Positions 55,615 through 64,000 of a DNA stretch of 64,000 nucleotides are shown in pieces. The stretch covers positions 267,846,698 to 267,910,697 of the forward strand of contig CM040128.1 of assembly GCA_022559845.1 (NCBI GenBank), in the 5' to 3' direction. The translations under genes and the position numbers were made by a program. Position 1 is the stretch's first letter; every line of letters starts with the position of its first letter. The notes beneath the pieces are model-generated. The model ran no database searches and was not told where the DNA came from. It was given only the letters and a program-made list of their open reading frames with translations. The stretch is from Amorphophallus konjac (taxonomy: Eukaryota > Streptophyta > Magnoliopsida > Alismatales > Araceae).

Positions 55615-58265
55615 GGGTTCTATCCGGCAGGGTCTAAGTGGCCTTCATCCGGCACCCTCACCCTCCGTCCGGCAGAGGCACATTTAACCGGTGGCGGCAT
55701 GCTTGACCGGTGCAGGTCCCATGTATCCGGTGGGAGATTTATATAACCGGTGAAGCCCTCCACCCGGCACAATTTATTTTCTTCTTCACCGGGTGCAATC
55801 CAAACACCCTCAAGTGCCCCAGCGGCACACCCTCTTTAGCCTTCAGCGGCACACTTTTCTAGCCTTCAGCGGCACACTATTTCAAGCCTTCATCGGCACA
55901 CTTTTCCAGCCTTCCAGCGGCACACTGTTTCAAGCCTTCAGCGGCATACTTCTTCGGTCTTCCAACGCCACACTTGCGAAGGCCTTCAGCGGCACACCTG
56001 CGAGGCTCTCTAGCGGCACACCTTTCTCAGCCCCCAGCGGCACAGCGCTTGGCCCATCCACGCCGGTCAACGCTCATAGCCCTCGGCGCGCAGCGAAGAC
56101 ATGGCAGGCCATGCCTGCACCTTGTTGGGCTATCCTCGCCCCACCTACTCCCATCCTCAACATTCGTCGGCCTGACCAGGGGTATAAGAACCCCTCACTC
56201 CGACGAAAAAAAAAATGCAGAGAGAGACGGAAGGATACACGCACACACAGAGGGAGACGAAGAATACACAGAGGCCTACACGGACGAAGAGAGAAGAGAG
56301 AAGAGGAAGAAGATCTCGCCGGTCCAAGCTCGGCAAGCCCAGGAGGGTTCCAGAGAAGAAGAATAAGCTGGAGAGAGAGAGGAAGAGAGTAAGAAAAGGA
56401 GAGAAAGAGAGGGAGAGAGAGAGGCTTGATGTAACGGGGAAGTGGGGAAGAGCAGGGAGTCGTCGCCCCTGCTCGACCCCGGCTCTCTCCTCATCCCTTC
56501 TTCTTTTTACCTTCTTGTTCCTCTTCTCATCCTTTTTGTAGCTTGTTTCAGACATACTCTGTAACGCTTGACCGTTGGCCAGCCATGGTCGTTTTCTATC
56601 ATGAATAAAAGACGCCCCTCTGCTGGGTCTCCTGTCGTTCTCGTTGGTTTCTTCGTATGATATGTTTTGCCACTTGCTTCTCTCCTTCTCCGATGTCTTG
56701 GAGTCTCCATGTCGATGTTGCTCTCCCGTATGATCCCTTGCCTTATGCTTAGTCTCTGGCCCAAGGGAGTTTACTCTTCCCCTTTCTCGGGGCCTCACGA
56801 GCCCAATACCCTTCTCTCTGGCCTCCATCCTCGTCCACTTGCTTGAAGGGAGAGACCCATGCTCTTCTTTTGAACACCCAGGCACCCACACCACCATCGG
56901 TCTTGTTCTCTTTAGCACCAACTTACCTGGCCAACCCCCAGCCTTCACTCCCCCTGGCCAACCCGTCACCGGTACAGTCCCTGGCCGATGCACCCTCACC
57001 CTTTTGAGCCTTCCCCGACACGCTCTCAAGAACCCAACCCGGTACGCCCTTGGGACTCCAGCCCGGTGCATCTTGCAACCCTCTTTGCCCGGTACACCCT
57101 GATCTCTCTCAGCCCGGCGCACCTCTCCAGTCCCCGTAGGCTCCTTGGTCGGTATGCTAGCCACCCTGGCCTCCCCTCAGCCCGGTACACCCTTCTGGCC
57201 GGTACACCCCCCTTAGGCTTCCTTGGCCGGCACACTAACCACCAGTTCCCCCTTTCTTGCCCGGTGCACCTCTAGCCAGTCCTAGAGAGGCCTCCAGCCC
57301 GTCGTCTTTTCCGAGATTTCCGAAGTTTTATTAAAGGTGTTGCCGCTCTCGGGCGCCCACCTCCAATTGTCGGGTTCCGCCACTCCTTGTGGGCGCGTTC
57401 CCTGTATCTCCCTTACCATCCGGGTCAAGGGGAGATGCTGCCGAATTTTCGTTAGAAATAACAACATGTTAAAAGACAAAGGGAAGCGACAAACGAGAAA
57501 GGTAATAACACGTTAAAAAGGTAAAAGGAAGCAACAAACAAATGAAATGGACAACAGTAAAACGTTTCAACCAAGATAAGGGAACCACAATCAACACAAA
57601 GAGAATCGGACCGAATGACAATTAAGCAACTTGAACAGCCGTCTTCCGGAAAGAAAGAAGGGGAGATAATCAAGAGGAAGGGGAAATGAGATCCACGTAG
57701 ATGGTACAAAAATCAAGGGAGAGAAATAGAAAGGAAAGACGTAAGAGAATGGCGGAGGAGTGGGTCCCGTCCAGACCTCGCCCGTCACACCGGCCCCCCC
57801 CCCCCCGGGTCTTCACCGGTACAGCCCACCTTGACCTTCTCTGACACACTCCCAGTTTCGTCCTGGCCGGCACGCTTCCTCGGCCTTTCCCCGGTACACC
57901 TTCAACATCCCAACCCGGCACGCCCCTTTTGAGCCTACGCCGGCACACTTCGGCCCCCGCCGTCACCGGCACAGTCCTTTGAAGCCTTCCCCCCGGCATA
58001 CCCTGTGCTCCTTCCCCGACACACTCGGCCAGGCCCTTCACCGGTACACTCCCCACTCCTTACCCGGTACGCCCAGCTATGGCCTCCACCGATACGCCCT
58101 CCTTTCTCGGGCCTTCGCCGGCACACACACCCATCCCCTTAGCCCGGTACACCCCTGCTCTCGGGCCTTCACCGGCACACCCGTCTGGTCTTCCCCGGTA
58201 TTCCCTTTTGGTGCCTTCGCCGGCACGCTGGCCCCAGTCTGCCCGGTACACCCCTTTAGCCCGGC
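55615..58265. repeat. Long dispersed array of CCGG(C/T)AC(A/G)C motifs
   Basis: About 45 copies by eye in three clusters (55620-56060, 56950-57270, 57800-58265), typically 22-40 bp apart: AGCGGCACAC in the first cluster, CCGGTACACC and CCGGCACGC in the others. Spacers are pyrimidine-rich and often contain GCCTTC. Long frames here are by-products. The clusters are separated by LTR-like DNA (56110-56830) and low-complexity DNA (57300-57780). Confidence 0.85.
56181..56609 (+). promoter_or_regulatory. Possible LTR core: TATA box and poly(A) signal
   Basis: GGTATAAGAACCCCTCACTC at 56181 is a good TATA context, and AATAAA lies at 56604, about 420 bp downstream, with GA-rich leader between. With the motif array upstream acting as U3, this resembles an LTR promoter/terminator unit. 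LTR borders were not identified. Confidence 0.35.
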
Positions 58266-58299
58266 CCACTCCTCCATACGCACAAATGCAAATAAAAGA

Positions 58300-58600
58300 A
58301 ATATAACAGCAACAATAATCAAAATAAACCAAAAAAATACAAATAAATAAAACATATGAAAATTCTAACAAAATAAATAAATAAACATATAAATGAATAT
58401 GTATATATATATATATATATTTTTTGAACATGTAATAAATAAATAAATAAAAATGTGTGTAATAGATAAAGAATTATATATAATATATATAATAGTGACA
58501 TTACCCAAAAAATGTATAAAGAGGAAATAAGCAACAAAACATATGAACATATGAATATTTGGAGATCCAAATAAATAATAATAATAATAATAATAATGAT
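58300..58600. repeat. AT-rich microsatellites
   Basis: AAATAAATAAAT, TATATA and ATAATAATA runs. No gene. Confidence 0.85.
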
Positions 58601-58789
58601 CCACATTGCAGCCCCATCTCTCCTGCGACCCGGTGCTGAAGGAACAACAATGCCGCCCTTGTGGGCTGGGCCTGTGCCTTGGGAGTTATCCCGAAATGGC
58701 CATGGCCTGACCTCGCCTCGGGCTGACATTCCGATTAAACCGGACTCATTTCTCCGGCCGGATCCCTTCCGAGCCGCTACTAAAATTGC

Positions 58790-60010
58790 CGCACGTTCGG
58801 CAGACATTTGAACGGGTTCACCTCGATTCCCGCCGCGTTTCTATTACGAACCTGCGTCCGAACATGAAAAGGCCCGCGAGCGACCTGCATAGCCGGGGGC
58901 TCCTACCCCGATATGGCTGTGAGCCGGCATTGCTCCGGGCCAATAGCTCATCAATTCCGGCCCGTTCCTATCGGGATTCATTCCCACCTTTTCATCGAAA
59001 TTATCGTAAACTCGGCATACATTTGTACGGGGTCGTTCACGCCCATGTCGTACTTTCAATATGGGTCTTTGCCTGAACATGAAAAGGTCCGCAAGCGACC
59101 GACAGAATCAGAATAGAACGAGACGGCTCTCGCCACCCCCGGACACCTTCCGTGGGAATATCAATAAGACCTCCATGGGCCACACTCAGACCTCGGGCCT
59201 GTCTCGATCATGGTCATCGTCTGGCTCATATCCTCGGTCTATAGCCCGCTCCTTTCGAACGCGTTTCGGTTTTGAAATCCAGTCCCGGGACTCTCCCCCG
59301 TTGCCCCCGGGCACCGGGAATATTAATGATGCCCACGCAAGCCCTGTTCGGACCACGGGAGGCGCCCCCAACATGGTCCTGACTCGATCTCGCACCGGGC
59401 CAACAGATTCACTGGTTTTCGGCTACAATAACCGAGATTCAACCGAATGTTTTCAGTGTCTCGAAATAATAAACTTGCCGTATCTCGGCATGCATATGTT
59501 CCAGGTTCCCCCGTGACAATTACAATATTCTGAAGCTGGGCCCCCGTCCGAATATTAAACGGTCTCTCGAGTGACCGACATGTTTCGAACGCCCGCTTCT
59601 TCGGGACACAGGGCTCTTCAGCCAATTCAAGGGATACTCCCTCGCCGCCCTTTGGCACCGGAAATATTAATGACGCCTATGCAAGCCTTGTTTCGACCGC
59701 GGGGGGGCCCACCGCAACATGGTCACAGTTGGCTCTTGCTTCGGGCCAACAGGTTCACCGGTTTCCGACCGCTCTAACCAAGGTTTAACCGAACGTCTTT
59801 CATTCTTCCTAACAATAAACTTGCCATACCTTGGCATACATATGCTCCGGTCTTCCCGCAACGATCGCGCTTTTCCCGAGACGGACACTCGTCCGAACAT
59901 TAAATGGTCAGCACATGACCGACATGATCTCAAACGGTTTTCTTCTCACCCTTGCGCGAGGACTTCGATACCTCCTGATCGACCTTTTATACAATCAATC
60001 TCTTGGCCAT
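58790..60010. repeat. Degenerate long-unit tandem repeat, about 345 bp
   Basis: GAATATTAATGA(T/C)GCC at about 59317 and 59662 and CGAA(T/C)ATTAAA(C/T)GGTC at about 59549 and 59895 give about 345 bp; earlier related copies of GAACATGAAAAGG(C/T)CCGC lie at 58859 and 59079. CGGCATACAT recurs once per unit. Units are diverged. Confidence 0.6.
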
Positions 60011-60286
60011 GAGGCCCTGAATCTCGGCGATTAATCAAGGGTGTTCCCTCGTATGGGGGATGTAAATGACGTCGTGACCTTTATGGCGCGACGGGTTTTG
60101 GTCCCGACACGAACCACACAATCATCTGATGAAGTCAGATCGAGCGCACCATGGGCTCTTCGGAGCCCGAATAAACTGTCACCTCGGTGACTGGCACGCC
60201 CACGCACTCAATAAACTGAATAAACCAAAAAGAGAATAACAAGTGCCGAAAAGTGCGTCCACAACTCTGGCACGCCCGGTGGGACC
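60011..60286 (+). other. LTR end and PBS-like site of a Tat-type gypsy element
   Basis: Two AATAAA signals (about 60210-60230) precede GTGCGTCCACA, a plausible LTR end at 60263. ACTC then TGGCACGCCCGGTGGGACC (60268-60286) has the form of the primer site of Tat/Athila-type elements. The element would run to the right, on the plus strand. Confidence 0.5.
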
Positions 60287-60363
60287 AAACCACCCTTCAT
60301 CTCTTCGTCGGGATTCAGGGCCTCATGGTCCCCTAATAAACGACGTTTGCCTGCTTTGATGAA

Positions 60364-60640
60364 TTGCAGGTGCTGTCTTTGCCAGTCCTATGGGGAGAAA
60401 AGCCTGGCTCGGTGCAGCTGCCTTCGCGGCCTCGAGAACGCTGCTTCGAAGCATATGCAACTTCCAAGAATCATGGGGGTTGTTATAAAAAAAGGGAAGA
60501 GAAGGTAAGAGAAAGAGAACAGAAGGGAGGGGAAAGCAAGCCCCCCGTTTCCCTCAAGAAGAAAAGAAGAAAGGAAGAAAGGTAGAAAAGAAGAAAAGAA
60601 AAAAAAGAGAGAAAAGAAAGAAGCAAAAAAAAGAAGAGAA
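60364..60640. other. Unassigned leader and purine tract
   Basis: 60364-60470 is ordinary DNA with no recognised domain. 60480-60640 is almost pure A/G (AAGAAAAG, GGAAG), low complexity. Confidence 0.5.
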
Positions 60641-60699
60641 AGAATTGGCAATAGAGGGTTGTATGGCCACGTCCGTCGAGACCCATGCTGAATAAGGAT

Positions 60700-60800
60700 T
60701 ACCATGGTGGAGTTTATGCGGTGGAGCGAACCACTCATCCCCTCCCTGAGGGGGTGAGCGCTCTCCTGCACCTCCACCCTGGTCAATCATACAAAAAAGA
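60700..60800 (+). mobile_element. SINE-like copy related to 28889-28997
   Basis: GGTGGAGCGAACCACTCATC followed by a GGGGGTGAGCGCTCTC block and then an A-rich tail matches the minus-strand text of the element at 28889-28997 (GTAGTGGAGCGAACAACTC, GGGGTGAGCACTCTC). Target duplications are not evident. Confidence 0.55.
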
Positions 60801-61090
60801 AGAGAAAAGAAGAAGGGACAAAAAAAAGAGACAAGAAGAGAAAAAAAAAGGAGAAGAAAAAAGAGAGAAGAAAAAAGAGAGAAAAAAAAGAGAAGAAAAG
60901 TCGGCCAGCATCTCCGACCAAAAGAGCAACAAGAAGCTCGGTATCCCGCCCGACTCTAGGAGTCTCCGAGTCCGTGGTGTAATGACCCCGCTCGTTCCTC
61001 CTTCCTGCTGCCTCCATCCGGCACAAGACGGCCCCTCGAGTGGCTGTTAGAAGACCCAGCGAGCCACAATCATAGCTCGGTGAATGGCTG
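60801..61090. other. Purine tract and short unique DNA
   Basis: A/G-rich to about 60900, then about 190 bp of unique sequence with no recognised gene. Confidence 0.4.
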
Positions 61091-63325
61091 CCCGCTGTGG
61101 GGAGTGCTTTATAGCAATGAGGCCAAGCACGGCCACCACTCCCGAAGAGAGCATGCATATACCCCGCCATGGAGGATAAGATGAAGATATATACCCTGCT
61201 ACGGGGGCATAAGAGGCAAAAAAAAAAGAGGGGATACACCCTATTCCCAGGGGCACTCGAAGAGAAGTCCACCCCGGCTTAGGGGCACAAGAAGCAAAAC
61301 ATGTCCCGTCCCGGACATAGAAGCCATAAGAGAATACACCCCTGTTCTAGAGGCGTTTGAAAAAGAAACACACACCCCCGCCGCGGGAGCATAAGAAGCA
61401 GAAGAATCCACCCCACTCTGGGGCGGAAGAAGCAGAAGAATTCACCTCGGTCTGGGGACACACAAAAAGAGAAACTCACCCTGGCTTAGGGGTATATGAA
61501 GAAGGAACGTACCCCAACCTGGGGGCATAAGAAACAAAAGCACACCCCATGCTAGGGGCATATGGAGAGGAATGCACCTCGCCCTGAGGGGCGCAAAAAG
61601 TATAAGAACACACCCTGGCATAGGGGCATTTGAAGAAGAAACATACCCCGCCAGGGGACATAGAATCGAAGTCATGAAGAATACGCCCCGGCTTAAGGGC
61701 ATTTGAAGAAGTTACATCCCGCCTCGGGAGCATAAGAAGCAGCAAGAATACACCCCGACTTCGGGGTATTTGAAGAAGAAATATACCCCGCCTGGGGGCA
61801 TAGAAGCCATAAAAGAATACGCTCCGGTTTAGGGGCATTTGAAGAAGTTACATCCCGCCTTGGGAACATAAGAAGAGAAGAATCAACCCCGACCTAGGGG
61901 CATTCGAAGAAGGAATACATCCCGTCCTCAGGGTCCATGAAGTAACATATATATATACCCCCCCCCCCCCGGGGGGGGGGGGGACATCTGAAACAGGACA
62001 AACAACATCCCCCGGCTTTGGGAAGCATATATAGAGAGGAATACACCCCGATATGGCGGCACGTAAACAAAGAAGAAGAATTCACCCCGCCTTGGGTGCA
62101 TAAAAAGCAAGAACTACACCCCGCATCAAAAGCGGCAATACACTCCACTCTGGGGGCACTAGAAGCGGAATACACCCCGTGCCGGGGGCATAAAAAAAGG
62201 GGGGTACCTCGCTCTGGGGCATCAGAAGCAGCAATGCGCCCCACCTTGGGGGCATCAAAAGCAACAATACACCCCACCTTGGGAGCACAAGAAGCAAACA
62301 TCCCCCCGATGTGTCTGGGAAGAAGAAAAGAATTCACCCCGGCCTGGGGACACTTGAAGAAGGGAGCACATCCCGCCACGGGGGCACATGAAGAGAACCA
62401 CTCCCGCCTCGGGAATATAAGAAAGAGAAGAATACACCATGGTCTGGGGGCTTTTGAAGAAACAACACACCTCCCCCATGGGAGACAAAGCTGCACCCCG
62501 ACCCGGTGACACATGCAGAGCGTCCACCCCGCTCAGGGGGCACAAAAAAAAAAATACACTCCGCCCTTGGCGCATAAGAAGCAGAAGCACCTACCCCAGC
62601 CTGGGGGTAAAAAATTACACTCCGCCCTTGGCGCATAAGAAACAGAAGCATCTACCCTAACCCGAGGCACAGAAACGAAGAGACATGCATCCCGATCTGG
62701 GAGCATAAGAAGAAAGATATACTCCGCCCAAGCGGCATTTGAAGAAACAACATACCCCGCCTGGGGGCATAGAAGCCGTAAAGAGATGCACCCCGACCTC
62801 AGGGGGGCATAAGAAGCAACAGATACACCCCCGTGCCGGGGACATATGAAGAGAAGCACTCCTCCGCCTTCAGGGGTAGAAAGAGAGCAGAATTCGCCCC
62901 CGCTACGGGGGGTATAAGAAACAAAAGACACGCCCCGTACCAGGGGCATATGAAGAAGAAGCATACCTCGCCTCGAGGGCCTGGAAGCTATAAAGAACAC
63001 GCCCCGGCTCAGGGGCATATGAAGAGAAGTCCACCCTGGCTTAGGGGCATATGAAGAAGAAACATACCCCACCTGGGGGCATAGAAGCCGTGAAGGGTAT
63101 ACCCCACCATGGGGGCATTTGAAGAGAGCTACACCCCGCCTCGGGGGCATTAAAAAAAACACACCCTGGTTTGGGGACATAGAAGCCAAAAAAATACACC
63201 CCGCCCGGGGGCACAAAAGCGAAGAGGCAAAACACACCCCCTCAGGGGGGATGCATACCAAATGAAGCTACACCCCAACCTGGGGGCACATTAAGAGAAA
63301 TACACTCCAGCATGGAAGCATTAAT
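61091..63325. repeat. Minisatellite, units about 40-60 bp, ACACCCCGCCTGGGGGCATA
   Basis: Forty or more copies of (T/C)ACCCCG(C/A)C(C/T)TNGGGGGCAT followed by A/G-rich AAGAAG spacers. Each C-rich/G-rich core can pair with itself. Two spacer types alternate (TTTGAAGAAG and AGAAGC). Frames rich in Pro, Gly, Cys and Ser on the minus strand are repeat by-products. Confidence 0.92.
61958..61983. repeat. C13G13 perfect homopolymer palindrome
   Basis: Thirteen C followed by thirteen G, located where a normal unit would read ACCCCGCCTGGGGGCAT. Runs of C13 followed by G also occur at 55600-55617 and 57794-57809. Confidence 0.9.
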
Positions 63326-63339
63326 GAGAAAAGAAGAGC

Positions 63340-64000
63340 AGAACAAAGAAAAAGACACACATGAGGCAGACGTGGTCTTCGAGCCCGTCTCATCACGCAA
63401 AAGAAGAGAAGAAAAGGAAGAAGAGACCAATGAGGCAGACGTGGTCATCGAGCCCGCCTCTCCACAAAAAAAGAGGAAAAAAAAAGGAGACATGAGGCAG
63501 ACGTGGTCCTCGAGCCCGCCTCACCAAACAAAAAGAAGAGAAGAAGAAAAAGAGACATGAGGCACACATGGTCCTTGCACCGGCCTCTCCCCAAAAGAAG
63601 AAAAAAGGAGATATGAGGCAGACGTGGCCCTTGAGCCCGCCTCACCAAACAAAAAGAAGAGAAGAAAAGGAAAGAAGAGACACATGAGACAGACGTGGTC
63701 TTCGAGCCCGCCTCGTCACATAAAAAGAAGAGAAGAAAAAGAGACATGAGGCACACATGGTCCTTGCACCGGCCTCTCCACAAAAGAAGAAAAAAAAGAG
63801 ATATGAGGCAGACGTGGCCCTTGAGCCCGCCTCACCAAACAAAAGAAGAGAAGAAGAGGAAGGAAAGACACATGAGGCAGCTATGATCCCTGGACCCGCC
63901 TCTTCACACAAAAGAAGAAGAGCAGAACAAGGAAAAAGAAGATACATGAGGCAGACGTGGTCTGCCAGCCCGCCTCATCATGCTAAAGAAGAAAAAAAGG
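63340..64000. repeat. Tandem array of ten 57-75-bp hairpin units, running off the window
   Basis: ATGAGGCAGACGTGGTC recurs with starts near 63361, 63427, 63490, 63556, 63613, 63685, 63745, 63802, 63871 and 63946, each followed by GAGCCCGCCTCA and an AAAGAAGAG spacer. TGAGGC and GCCTCA pair across a 19-nt loop. 63526-63650 is repeated at about 63715-63840, a three-unit higher order of about 189 bp. Confidence 0.93.

Noticed and set aside
56157..57164. 335-codon open frame on the minus strand
   Set aside because: It runs through GA-rich and CCGGTACACC repeat DNA with Lys/Arg- and Leu/Ser-rich text; no domain and no homologue recognised.
61091..63783. Long minus-strand frames rich in Cys, Ser, Phe and Pro
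   Set aside because: By-products of the minisatellite; all three frames give similar repetitive text.

Overview
This is nuclear DNA of a flowering plant with a large, retrotransposon-rich genome. The evidence is GT-AG introns in a GH19 chitinase and a NAC gene, plant Ty1/copia and Ty3/gypsy elements, long LTRs, satellites, and a 100-N scaffold gap. The third-position GC richness of the chitinase and NAC exons fits a monocot. That is an inference; no single gene proves it.

Layout. 1-2,950: repeat debris, then a promoter. 3,034-4,242: a three-exon class II chitinase whose last codons are interrupted by a 551-bp hAT-like element (4,155-4,705). 5,954-14,700: a solo LTR about 3.3 kb long (minus strand, 5-bp target duplication GAGAT), itself split by a full-length but dead copia element (6,331-11,783). 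14,740-18,440: a 31-bp tandem array and AT-rich DNA. 18,445-22,934: a second, more decayed copia of the same family on the minus strand. 23-31 kb: low-complexity DNA, a 180-bp satellite array, the last exons of a TOM1/THH1-like membrane protein gene, a SINE-like insertion and CACTA-like sequence. 31,170-32,404: an apparently intact NAC transcription factor on the minus strand. 33,666-33,945: a broken class I chitinase cut by a third copia (33,946-37,750, minus).

37.8-45.2 kb: nested gypsy elements on the minus strand. A chromovirus-type (Tekay/Del-like) LTR with PBS and partial gag (39,275-42,210) sits inside a Tat-lineage element (gag, protease, PBS, LTR; 42,211-45,236). 45.3-50.4 kb: several arrays whose units fold into hairpins, with the gap at 48,027-48,126. 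50,936-about 53,060: a second Tekay-like LTR. 53,361-55,560: a mosaic of exon-like fragments of at least three unrelated nuclear genes (MIC60/mitofilin, NADP-isocitrate dehydrogenase, Mei2-like RNA-binding protein), set in an array of CCGG(C/T)AC(A/G)C motifs that continues to about 58,265. 58.8-64 kb: a Tat-type LTR end and PBS-like site (plus strand), then two large minisatellites running off the window.

The only genes likely to work are the chitinase (altered C-terminus) and the NAC factor. The most unusual features are the multi-gene capture mosaic, the transposon-edited chitinase end, a template-switch scar inside copia 1, and arrays of imperfect palindromes inside two different gypsy LTRs. 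All calls are by eye; no database search was possible.
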